Shown one piece after another: positions 7,960 through 14,802 of a stretch of DNA of 32,250 nucleotides. Numbering within the stretch: position 1 is the first letter of the stretch; each line of letters begins with the position of its first letter. The notes beneath the pieces are model-generated. The model was not told the DNA's origin. It saw nothing but the letters and a program-made list of their open reading frames with translations, and made no database searches. Location of the stretch: assembly GCA_900553805.1 (NCBI GenBank), contig USEU01000021.1, positions 1 to 32,250 on the forward strand. Reading direction: 5' to 3'. The position numbers and the translations under genes are program-made. The stretch is from an uncultured Eubacteriales bacterium. Its GTDB lineage: Bacteria; Bacillota; Clostridia; Oscillospirales; Oscillospiraceae.

Positions 7960-8697
7960 ATGAGACTGATTCGCGCAAAGGATTATCAGGATGTGAGCCG
8001 CAAGGCTGCCAACATCATTGCTGCCCAGATCCAGCTGAAGCCCGACTGCGTGCTGGGCCTTGCCACCGGCAGCAGCCCCGTGGGCACCTACAAGGAGCTG
8101 ATCGCCAAGTACGAGAGCGGCGACCTGGATTTCTCCCAGGTCAAGACCGTGAACCTGGACGAGTATGTGGGCCTGACCAAGGATCACGATCAGAGCTATG
8201 CCTATTTTATGCGCAGCAACCTGTTTGACCATGTGAACATCGACCAGGCCAACTGCAACATCCCCAATGGCATGAACCCCGACGCGGCAGGGGAGTGCGC
8301 CCGCTACGACGCGGTGATCGATGCCTTCGGCGGTGCGGACCTGCAGCTGCTGGGCCTGGGCCCCAACGGCCACGTAGGCTTCAATGAGCCTGCGGACGCC
8401 TTCGTAAAGAACACCAACAAGGTCAAGCTCACCGACGCCACCATCGATGCCAACGCCCGTTTCTTTGCCAACCGGGATGAGGTCCCCAAGTATGCCTACA
8501 CCATGGGCATCGGCGGCATCATGAAAGCAAAGCGTGTGCTGCTGGTGGTCAACGGCAAGGGCAAGGCCCAGGCGGTGAAGGATTGCTTCTTTGGACCCAT
8601 TCGTCCCCAGGCCCCTGGCTCTATTTTGCAGCTGCACCCGGATTTCACCCTGGTGGCTGACGAGGAAGCCCTGTCCCTGGTAAAGGATCTGCTGTAA
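7960..8697 (+). CDS. nagB: Glucosamine-6-phosphate deaminase
   Basis: Cytoplasmic isomerase/deaminase converting glucosamine 6-phosphate to fructose 6-phosphate and ammonia, feeding amino-sugar carbon into glycolysis. The 245-residue length is that of the short Bacillus-type enzyme. Visible motifs are LGLATGSSPVGTY (phosphate binding), VNLDEYVGL (catalytic Asp) and LGLGPNGHVGFNEPA (catalytic His and Glu). GGAGAG lies before ATG 7960. No nagA or PTS gene adjoins it; it is a single-gene unit with its own promoter, a possible operator and a terminator. Confidence 0.96.
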   Translation: MRLIRAKDYQDVSRKAANIIAAQIQLKPDCVLGLATGSSPVGTYKELIAKYESGDLDFSQVKTVNLDEYVGLTKDHDQSYAYFMRSNLFDHVNIDQANCNIPNGMNPDAAGECARYDAVIDAFGGADLQLLGLGPNGHVGFNEPADAFVKNTNKVKLTDATIDANARFFANRDEVPKYAYTMGIGGIMKAKRVLLVVNGKGKAQAVKDCFFGPIRPQAPGSILQLHPDFTLVADEEALSLVKDLL

Positions 8698-8706
8698 GAA
8701 ACAGCG

Positions 8707-8740
8707 ACGCCCTAACCCCGCAGTGGGTTAGGGCGTTTTT
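8707..8740 (+). terminator. Terminator of nagB
   Basis: Stem CGCCCTAACCC / GGGTTAGGGCG around a short loop, followed by TTTTT. It lies 10 bases after the nagB stop and also separates nagB from the convergent exonuclease gene. Confidence 0.93.
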
Positions 8741-8750
8741 GGTCAGGACG

Positions 8751-9509
8751 CTATTCCGCGTCCCATACCAGCTCCACCGGGCAGTGGTCTGAGCCGAGGA
8801 TATCGCAGTGGATGGCGGCCTGCCGGATCTGTCCGGCGGTGCGGCTGGAAACCAGGAAATAGTCGATCCGCCACCCGGCGTTCTTCTCCCGGGCATGGAA
8901 CATGTAGCTCCACCAGCTGTATATGCCCGCCTGCTCAGGGTACAGGCTGCGGAAGGTGTCGGTAAAGCCCATGTCCAGCGTTTTTTGAAAACTCTCCCGC
9001 TCCTGATCGGAAAAGCCTGCGTTGCCCCGGTTGGAGGCGGGATTTTTCAGGTCAATCTCCCGGTGGGCCACGTTCAGGTCGCCGCAGACCACCACCGGCT
9101 TCTGCCCGTCCAACTGGGCAAGCTTTGCCCGGAAGGCATCGTCCCACTTCATGCGGTGATCGATCCGCGCCAGCTCCCGCTGGGCGTTGGGGGTATAGCA
9201 GGTGGCCAGGTAAAATTTCGGATATTCCAGGGTGATCATCCGCCCCTCCGTGTCCAGCTCCGGCACGCCTACACCGTAGGTCACGTTCAGCGGCTCCTCC
9301 CGGGCGAACACCGCCGTGCCGGAGTAGCCTTTCTTATCCGCGTAATTCCAGTAGGCGTGGTAGCCGGGCAGGGGGAGGCTGAGCTGCCCATCGGAGAGCT
9401 TTGTCTCTTGCAGGCAGAAGAAATCCGCGTCTGCCCGGTCAAAGTATTCTTGGAAGCCTTTTCCCAGGCAGGCCCGCAGGCCGTTTACATTCCAGGAAAT
9501 GAATTTCAT
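8751..9509 (-). CDS. xth: Exodeoxyribonuclease III (AP endonuclease)
   Basis: A 252-residue member of the exonuclease III/APE1 family, which cuts the DNA backbone 5' of abasic sites and trims 3' ends in base-excision repair. Hallmarks are MKFISWNVNGLRA (start), FFCLQETKL (metal-binding Glu), VVCGDLNVAHREIDL, and the C-terminal RIDYFLVS...DILGSDHCPVELVW with the catalytic His. The ATG overlaps the stop of the upstream lipoprotein gene by 4 bases, with GGAGGACATTAC before it, so it is translated as the last gene of the two-component operon. That association with a sensor operon is unusual and may be only positional. Confidence 0.96.
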   Translation of the reverse strand: MKFISWNVNGLRACLGKGFQEYFDRADADFFCLQETKLSDGQLSLPLPGYHAYWNYADKKGYSGTAVFAREEPLNVTYGVGVPELDTEGRMITLEYPKFYLATCYTPNAQRELARIDHRMKWDDAFRAKLAQLDGQKPVVVCGDLNVAHREIDLKNPASNRGNAGFSDQERESFQKTLDMGFTDTFRSLYPEQAGIYSWWSYMFHAREKNAGWRIDYFLVSSRTAGQIRQAAIHCDILGSDHCPVELVWDAE

Positions 9510-10006
9510 GTAATGTCCTCCTTCGTGGGTTCTGCCGGGATAAAATCGTCCAGCAGCAGCCAGCTGTCCCGCAGAATGGTCACTTGTTTTGTCCCGCTGA
9601 TAACGGTCACGCTTTCGCAGTCCGTCAGCTCGAAGCAGGTCATGCTCAGGCAGGCAGCGGCCAGGGTGAAGTTCGCGTCCATCAGCGCCGCCGCCTCCTG
9701 GGTGAGCCGGATGCGGAAGTCCGTCCCCCGCACCACTGCCGACAGCAGCTTCGTTCCGCTGGGGAAGGGATTGACCAGCGCCTCATCCACCGGGTCATAG
9801 AAGTATTCGCTCAGCAGCGCCGGGTAATCGCCCATATGGCCGGTGCCATCCATGGATTCATAATCGATCACGCTGTCCGCCGTGCCGTAGCCGTATTCCA
9901 GCTTCGGGTAGTACAGGTAAACCGGCTCCAGCAGGAGCTTGCCCTTCCGGCCGCAGCCGGAAAGCAGCAGGCAGGTCAGCAAAAGCAAGATAATCAGTCG
10001 TTTCAT
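9506..10006 (-). CDS. GerMN-domain lipoprotein of two-component operon
   Basis: A 166-residue secreted lipoprotein: hydrophobic signal MKRLIILLLLTCLLL then lipobox LSGC, so Cys18 should be lipidated and the protein tethered outside the membrane. Residues about 75-155 (FPSGTKLLSAVVRGTDFRIRLTQEAAAL...LAAACLSMTCFELTDCESVTVISG) follow the pattern of the GerMN (sporulation/germination) domain. Its ATG overlaps the kinase stop by 4 bases, so it is translationally coupled to the sensor. The same order, RR-HK-GerMN lipoprotein, is known from actinobacterial MtrA-MtrB-LpqB; a role modulating the kinase is inference. Confidence 0.8.
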   Translation of the reverse strand: MKRLIILLLLTCLLLSGCGRKGKLLLEPVYLYYPKLEYGYGTADSVIDYESMDGTGHMGDYPALLSEYFYDPVDEALVNPFPSGTKLLSAVVRGTDFRIRLTQEAAALMDANFTLAAACLSMTCFELTDCESVTVISGTKQVTILRDSWLLLDDFIPAEPTKEDIT

Positions 10007-11415
10007 AGCGCCGCCTCCGTATCAAACAGGGGGAAGATCACCGTAAACCGGCTGCCCTTTCCGATCTCGCTGCTTACGGTGATGGTCCCGCCGTTGTTTT
10101 GCACCAGGGCGTGGACGATGGACAGACCCAGCCCGCTTCCCCCGGTGGAACGGGAGCGGGACTTGTCCACCCGATAAAAGCGGTCGAAAATATGGGCGCG
10201 GGCATCCTCCGGGATCCCAAGGCCGGTGTCCTCTACGGTCAGCACGGCGTTGTCCGCCTCCCGCCGCAGGCAAACCGTCAGCGTCCCGCCCCGGATATTG
10301 TACTTGATGCCGTTTTCCATCAGGTTGAAAATAATTTGGTACAGGTCGTCCTCTTCAATCAGGATGGGGCAGGGGTCTGCCAGCTCCAGCCGAAGCCGTA
10401 CCCCCGCCGCCTGAGCAGTGGGGGAGAGCATGCGCTGCACCCGCTCCACGGTGGGCAGGACCGGGATGATCTCCTGCTCGCCGCCGGGCTGGCTGTCGAT
10501 GCGGGTCAGGGTCAGAAGCTTTTCTGTCATACGGTTCAGCCGCTCCGCCTCGTTTCCGATATCCGCCACGAATTCCAGCATGGTGTCCCTGTCCATGTCG
10601 TTTTGCAGAATGGAATCCGTCAGCAGCTTGATGGAGGCCAAGGGCGTTTTGATCTCATGGGAGGCATCGGAGACGAAGCGGCTCCGCTTTGCCTCAGAGA
10701 GCTGAAGCCGGTCGGTCAGGTCGTTGATCTCCTGCACCAGCAGCGTCAGCTCGTCATTTCCCTCTGCGACGACCTTGTGACTGTAATCCCCGCTCTGGAT
10801 GATCCGCATGGAGTCCATGATCCGTCCAATCTTCCGGGAAAAGCGGGTGTAGTAGAAAACGGAAAAGGCGATCACGATGGCTTCCAGCGCCGCCGTGATC
10901 TGGAAGATATGTACCCGCAGACCGTGGATCAGCGCGCCCCGGACAGGGTCGTATTCCGTCATATACACGCAGCCCACGATTGCCCCGCTTTTGTAGATGG
11001 GCGCTGCGCACCGGCACAGCACATAGCGGTTTTGATAGCTCCCGTCAAAGCGGCTTTCCCCCTCCAGGGCCAGCAGCACCTCCGGCAGCAGGATGTGCTT
11101 GCCCACGGCTTCTCCGGCGCTGTCATACAGGGCAGTGGCGGCACTGTCCATCACGATCAGCCGGGAGGCAGTCAGGCTTTCCAGCTGCGCCAGCGATTGG
11201 GCAATTGCGGCAGGGGTCAGCGCCTCCGGCTGGGCCAGCTCGTCGCAGGCCAACTGACATTTTTCCAGCAGAGCATACTCCTTGCTTCGGTAAACCATCC
11301 GTTTGCCTACCTCGAAGCAATAGATATTCAGGAAAATCAGCGCCGCCAGCGTGACCGCCACATAGGTCATGGCGTAGAGAAATTGGGAGCTTCGGTATCG
11401 ATGGCTGATGGGCAT
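10003..11415 (-). CDS. Sensor histidine kinase
   Basis: Membrane kinase of about 470 residues. A first membrane helix lies near residues 15-32 (AMTYVAVTLAALIFLNIYCF), an extracytoplasmic domain of about 130 residues follows, then a second helix (IFQITAALEAIVIAFSVFYY), HAMP linker, HisKA box DASHEIKTPLAS with the phospho-acceptor His, and an HATPase domain with N box NLMENGIKYN and G boxes DTGLGIPE and GGSGLGLSIV. All catalytic motifs are intact. I start at ATG 11415, two bases after the response-regulator stop; an in-frame GTG at 11442 overlapping that gene is possible, and neither has a clear ribosome binding site, so coupling is likely. It partners the regulator upstream. Confidence 0.93.
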   Translation of the reverse strand: MPISHRYRSSQFLYAMTYVAVTLAALIFLNIYCFEVGKRMVYRSKEYALLEKCQLACDELAQPEALTPAAIAQSLAQLESLTASRLIVMDSAATALYDSAGEAVGKHILLPEVLLALEGESRFDGSYQNRYVLCRCAAPIYKSGAIVGCVYMTEYDPVRGALIHGLRVHIFQITAALEAIVIAFSVFYYTRFSRKIGRIMDSMRIIQSGDYSHKVVAEGNDELTLLVQEINDLTDRLQLSEAKRSRFVSDASHEIKTPLASIKLLTDSILQNDMDRDTMLEFVADIGNEAERLNRMTEKLLTLTRIDSQPGGEQEIIPVLPTVERVQRMLSPTAQAAGVRLRLELADPCPILIEEDDLYQIIFNLMENGIKYNIRGGTLTVCLRREADNAVLTVEDTGLGIPEDARAHIFDRFYRVDKSRSRSTGGSGLGLSIVHALVQNNGGTITVSSEIGKGSRFTVIFPLFDTEAAL

Positions 11416-11416
11416 T

Positions 11417-12097
11417 CTATTTTCGGAAGTAATAGCCAACACTCCATTTCGTCAGAATTTGCTTCGGCTCCGCCGGATTCTCCTCCAGCTTTTCCCGCAG
11501 ACGGCGGATGTGTACATCAACGGTGCGGCTGTCGCCCCGTGCCTCGTCGCTCCACAGGGTGTCCAGCAGCTCCTCCCGGGAGAATACCTGGTTGGGGTGC
11601 TCCATGAGAAAAACGATCAGGTCAAATTCCTTGGCGGTCAGATCCACCAGCGTCCCGTTGCGGAAGGCGTTGCGGCTGTTTGGATCCAGCGAGATAGCGC
11701 CGGCGCTGACCAGATTTTCATTTTGCCGGGCCTGCTCCAGCCCGGAGCGCCGGAGCAGGGCGCGGATGCGGGCCTTCAGCTCCAGGATCTGAAATGGTTT
11801 GGTCAGATAGTCGTCCGCCCCGCAGTCGAAGCCCTCCAGCTTGGCCTCACTTTCGGATTTTGCCGTGAGCATGATAATGGGCACGGTGGAGAATTCCCGG
11901 ATTTTCCGGCATGCTGTGAACCCATCCATCTGAGGCATCATCACATCCAGGATTACCAGCTCCGGCGCTTCCTCCCGCACCAGCCGGATCGCATCCAGCC
12001 CGGTGCTGCCGGTGAGCACCTGAAAGCCGTCGCTTTGCAGATTGAACCGTATTCCCTTGACCAGCAGCGCCTCGTCGTCCACCACCAGAATCTTCAC
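11417..12097 (-). CDS. OmpR/PhoB-family response regulator
   Basis: A 226-residue DNA-binding response regulator. The receiver domain has the acidic pair DDE at residues 7-9, phospho-acceptor Asp51 (VILDVMMPQMDGF), and TAKSE...LTKPF with the conserved Lys. The C-terminal winged helix (LTAKEFDLIVFLMEHPNQVFSREELLDTLW...RTVDVHIRRLREKL) is complete. I use GTG 12097, which has AAAGGGGG seven bases upstream and begins exactly at the receiver fold; the ATG at 12136 adds 13 unrelated residues. It heads the RR-HK-GerMN-xth operon. Confidence 0.94.
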   Translation of the reverse strand: MKILVVDDEALLVKGIRFNLQSDGFQVLTGSTGLDAIRLVREEAPELVILDVMMPQMDGFTACRKIREFSTVPIIMLTAKSESEAKLEGFDCGADDYLTKPFQILELKARIRALLRRSGLEQARQNENLVSAGAISLDPNSRNAFRNGTLVDLTAKEFDLIVFLMEHPNQVFSREELLDTLWSDEARGDSRTVDVHIRRLREKLEENPAEPKQILTKWSVGYYFRK

Positions 12098-12135
12098 GTA
12101 AAATCCCCCTTTGCGTGTCCGCCCGGAAGTATTCA

Positions 12136-12164
12136 TTGACGGAGAAGAAAAAAACTGATATAAT
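12136..12164 (+). promoter_or_regulatory. Promoter of carboxypeptidase-like gene
   Basis: TTGACG (12136-12141), 17-base spacer, TATAAT (12159-12164) with extended -10 TG at 12156-12157. Its transcript would start near 12171, giving a leader of about 105 bases with two short hairpins. Confidence 0.8.
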
Positions 12165-12219
12165 ATTGGGCAAGTCCAGGTCGGACGGACAGATACCCTT
12201 TCGTCCGGCGGTTTCGACT

Positions 12220-12248
12220 ATTATACACGATTTTTCACAGCCGGACAA
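12220..12248 (-). promoter_or_regulatory. Promoter of two-component operon
   Basis: Minus strand: TTGTCC (12243-12248), 17-base spacer, TATAAT (12220-12225). It lies downstream of the opposing promoter at 12136-12164, so the two transcripts would overlap over about 40 bases. Confidence 0.65.
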
Positions 12249-12276
12249 CCCCGGCATGCCATAATGAGGGAGAATT

Positions 12277-13746
12277 ATGAAAAAACATTCCATCCTGATC
12301 CGTCTGGCCGCCCTGGCGCTGGCGATTGCCTGCGCGATTCCGACGGCGCATGCGGAGGAAGCGACGGAGCAGACCCAATATGTGCCGGTGGATGGCCCGT
12401 CGTCCACCAACAATCTGGCCTATGGCAGCGTATGCATCCTGAACGGCTGCCGCACCATCGACAGCTTCGTGCCTCTGGACGGCACCGACCGTCGCCTGGA
12501 TTCTGCCCAGGCTGCCTTTGCCTTTGAGCGCAACACCGGCACGCTGGTATATGCCTATAACCCGGACGCCAAGATCCCTCTGGGCGGCCTGGCCAAGCTG
12601 GTGCTGGCTCTGGTGACACTGGAGTACTGCGATATCAGCGAGGTGCTGACGGTGGCCAATAACAGCCGCTTTCCCACCGGCCAGGTTCACGTCAACCTGA
12701 AAAATGAGGAGCAGCTGACGGTGGAGGATCTGCTGAACTGTGTCATCCTGGGCAACGCCAGTGACGCCTGCGTTGTGCTGGCCGAACGGGTGGCGGGCAA
12801 TTCCGAGGCCATGGTGACGCTGATGAACAACCGCGTCCGCCAGATGGGCTGCACCAGCACGAATTTTGCCAATGTCTACGGCGGCGACAGCGGCAGTGCC
12901 TACACCACCGCCAGGGATATGGCGCGCATTACCATAGAGTGCTCTAAAAATGACAAGCTCCTGGAGCTTATGAGCAGCTTGACCTATACCGTTCCCGCTA
13001 CCAACCGCTCCGAGAAGCGCCTGGTTGAATCCACAAACTATTTTATTTACAGCAAAAATATCCCCAAATTCTATGATGAGAAGGTGACCGGCGGCTTCCA
13101 GAGCATGTCCCCTGTCAATGGCGCAAGCCTGGTCTGGACGGCAAATTACCACAATATGGATATGGTCTTTGTGGTGCTGGGCTGTACCCGTCAGTATTAT
13201 GAGAACGGCTGGCAGGTGAAAATCTACGGTAACTTTGAAGAGGGCCAGTCCCTGATGAACTATGTGTACAATAACTTCAAGGCCACCCGCATTTTGTATA
13301 ACGGCCAATCCCTGAAGCAGTTCAACGTCACCGGCGGCGACTGCGACGTGGTGGCGGAGCCGCACCTGGATCTGGATTCCGTTCTCCCCAGCGATGCCCA
13401 TATGGACAGACTGATCATGGAGTATACCGACAAGGGCCTCACCGCGCCCATCACCAAAGGAGATATGATTGCCACCGTGGAGGTCTGGTATCGCAATACC
13501 TGCCTGCACGAGGCGGAGCTGTATGCCATGCAGGATGTGCGTACCTCCTCCAATTCCGGCCTGGATGTATTGGGCGGCGCGGACAGAAGCGGGTCGGAGT
13601 CCCGCCTGTCCCGGTATGCGCTGATCTTCTGCCTGGTGGTCCTGGTGCCTGTGGGCGGATACCTGGGCCTGAATTATGTGCTGCGCCTACGCCGCCGGGC
13701 CATGGTGCGCCGCCGCAGAGAGCGCAGAAGGAGGCGCGGCTACTGA
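12277..13746 (+). CDS. D-alanyl-D-alanine carboxypeptidase homologue, catalytic motifs degenerate
   Basis: An exported protein of 489 residues with signal peptide (residues 1-26, cleavage after AHA), a serine-type D,D-carboxypeptidase (DacF/PBP5, peptidase S11) fold, a beta-rich PBP5_C-like domain (about 330-425) and a C-terminal membrane anchor (about 447-467) followed by a very Arg-rich cytoplasmic tail. The fold is clear from DACVVLAERVAGNSEAMVTLMNNRVRQMGC and YTTARDMARI. The active-site motifs are not: SxxK reads G104-L-A-K107, S-x-N reads N160-A-S162, and K-T-G reads V270-T-G. The nucleophilic serine is therefore absent, and I expect a non-catalytic, perhaps peptidoglycan-sensing, protein. 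GAGGGAG precedes the ATG. It is divergent from the two-component operon. Confidence 0.85.
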   Translation: MKKHSILIRLAALALAIACAIPTAHAEEATEQTQYVPVDGPSSTNNLAYGSVCILNGCRTIDSFVPLDGTDRRLDSAQAAFAFERNTGTLVYAYNPDAKIPLGGLAKLVLALVTLEYCDISEVLTVANNSRFPTGQVHVNLKNEEQLTVEDLLNCVILGNASDACVVLAERVAGNSEAMVTLMNNRVRQMGCTSTNFANVYGGDSGSAYTTARDMARITIECSKNDKLLELMSSLTYTVPATNRSEKRLVESTNYFIYSKNIPKFYDEKVTGGFQSMSPVNGASLVWTANYHNMDMVFVVLGCTRQYYENGWQVKIYGNFEEGQSLMNYVYNNFKATRILYNGQSLKQFNVTGGDCDVVAEPHLDLDSVLPSDAHMDRLIMEYTDKGLTAPITKGDMIATVEVWYRNTCLHEAELYAMQDVRTSSNSGLDVLGGADRSGSESRLSRYALIFCLVVLVPVGGYLGLNYVLRLRRRAMVRRRRERRRRRGY

Positions 13747-14309
13747 TGCTGGATTGGCAGGAACTGGAAGAGAAATGTCATGCCTGTCAGGGCTGTGGCC
13801 TGTGGGAGACAAGGCACAATGTGGTGTTCGGCGTGGGAAAGAAGGACGCCGATATCATGTTTGTGGGCGAAGGCCCCGGCGAGCAGGAGGACCTGCAGGG
13901 GGTGCCGTTTGTCGGACCAGCCGGGCAGCTGCTGGATGAAATGCTCTCCATCATCGATATCGACCGCACCAATTGCTATATCGCAAACATCGTCAAATGC
14001 CGTCCGCCCCGCAACCGGGATCCCCAGGAGCCGGAGCAGGACGCCTGCATCGGCTTCCTGCGCAACCAGTTTGCCCTGGTGCGCCCCAGGATCGTGGTGT
14101 GCCTGGGCCGGATCGCCGCCCGCCGCCTGATCGACATCAATTTCCGCATCACCCGGGAGCACGGCACCTGGACCAACCGCCAGGACACCTGGATGACCGC
14201 GATCTACCACCCTTCCGCCCTCCTCCGCGACCCCACCAAACGCCCCGAAACCTTCGACGACCTGCTCTCCATCCGCTCCAAGCTGCAGGAACTGCACATC
14301 CAGCTGTAA
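13746..14309 (+). CDS. Family-4 uracil-DNA glycosylase (4Fe-4S)
   Basis: A 187-residue base-excision repair enzyme removing uracil from DNA. Motif GEGPGEQED at residues 41-49 and the C-terminal [10 protein letters not shown] are the family-4 active-site elements, and [16 protein letters not shown] is typical. Cysteines suited to an iron-sulfur cluster are present in CHACQGC (11, 14, 17) and in KCRPPRNR and QDACIGFL. The ATG shares one base with the stop of the preceding gene, so the two are co-translated even though their functions differ. The upstream gene supplies the promoter. Confidence 0.94.
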   Translation: MLDWQELEEKCHACQGCGLWETRHNVVFGVGKKDADIMFVGEGPGEQEDLQGVPFVGPAGQLLDEMLSIIDIDRTNCYIANIVKCRPPRNRDPQEPEQDACIGFLRNQFALVRPRIVVCLGRIAARRLIDINFRITREHGTWTNRQDTWMTAIYHPSALLRDPTKRPETFDDLLSIRSKLQELHIQL

Positions 14310-14316
14310 AAAAAGA

Positions 14317-14345
14317 TTGACATTTTCCCCAAATGCCGGTATAAT
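14317..14345 (+). promoter_or_regulatory. Consensus promoter of tRNA-Thr
   Basis: Perfect TTGACA (14317-14322), 17-base spacer, perfect TATAAT (14340-14345), 20 bases before the tRNA 5' end. Confidence 0.9.
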
Positions 14346-14364
14346 TAACTAGCTTCGTCAGAAC

Positions 14365-14440
14365 GCTAGTGTAGCACAGTCGGTAGTGCATCTCACTCGT
14401 AATGAGAAGGTCGCCTGTTCGAGTCAGGTCACTAGCTCCA
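14365..14440 (+). tRNA. tRNA-Thr (anticodon CGT)
   Basis: A complete 76-base cloverleaf: acceptor GCTAGTG / CACTAGC with discriminator T and encoded CCA, D arm GCAC/GTGC, anticodon stem TCTCA/TGAGA around loop CTCGTAA (CGT at 14398-14400), and T arm GCCTG-TTCGAGT-CAGGT. Confidence 0.96.
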
Positions 14441-14445
14441 GAAAA

Positions 14446-14479
14446 ACCGCCCTTTTCCTTTGAAAAGAGCGGTTTTCTA
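14446..14479 (+). terminator. Terminator of tRNA-Thr
   Basis: Hairpin AACCGCCCTTTT / AAAAGAGCGGTT with a T-rich end (GGTTTTCT), starting a few bases after the CCA. Confidence 0.85.
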
Positions 14480-14586
14480 ATGCAAAAAGTTGACGGCATC
14501 TCTGAGCAGCTTGATTTTTTCCGTCATTTTTCCGTCAAGGACAAAAAATATCCCGTACAGTCCGCAAACTGTACGGGATATTTTAA
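14479..14586. other. Gene-free stretch after tRNA with 11-bp tandem repeat
   Basis: No gene is supported. TTTTTCCGTCA occurs twice in tandem (14516-14526, 14527-14537). A short open frame on the minus strand ends here, but nothing recognisable is encoded. The position next to a tRNA is a typical integration site, but I see no integrase or duplicated tRNA end. Confidence 0.5.
14545..14584. terminator. Symmetric hairpin, probable bidirectional terminator
   Basis: Perfect 16-bp stem AAAATATCCCGTACAG (14545-14560) / CTGTACGGGATATTTT (14569-14584) with loop TCCGCAAA and A/T-rich feet on both sides. The inverted-repeat element begins immediately after it. Confidence 0.75.
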
Positions 14587-14747
14587 GGCAACACCGCGCA
14601 ATTGTGTCTGCGAGCCGCAGCCGTCTTATTGCCCCACTTCTTCAGTTTGAAAAACGAGAAATACATACAGTATTCCTTCGTTTTCCAAACTTTGAATTGA
14701 GCCAAAAATCCAGGCTGGGGCTTCTTGCCAAATTGTGCGGTGTTGCC
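14587..14747 (+). mobile_element. Complete 161-bp inverted-repeat element (MITE-like)
   Basis: Terminal inverted repeats GGCAACACCGC(G/A)CAATT at 14587-14603 and, inverted, 14731-14747 differ at one base in 17. TTAA lies on both sides (14583-14586, 14748-14751), which could be a target duplication. A near-perfect 20-bp hairpin is centred at about 14667 (14644-14691). No protein is encoded. Copies truncated by the window edges occur at 1-51 and 32197-32250. The structure fits a non-autonomous transposable element, but no related transposase is in this window, so the class is inferred. Confidence 0.8.
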
Positions 14748-14802
14748 TTAACGTTTTTTCTTTGTAAGCTTAGGCTTTGGTTTCAAAATATCGTCGAGCA
14801 TA

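Noticed and set aside
8340..8400. NagB has GPNGHVGFNEP where E. coli has Asp in place of Asn
   Set aside because: The Asn form is normal for the short Bacillus-type enzymes, so it is not an inactive variant.
14365..14440. tRNA-Thr as an occupied phage attachment site
   Set aside because: No integrase gene, no second copy of the tRNA 3' end and no foreign-looking gene block on either side.
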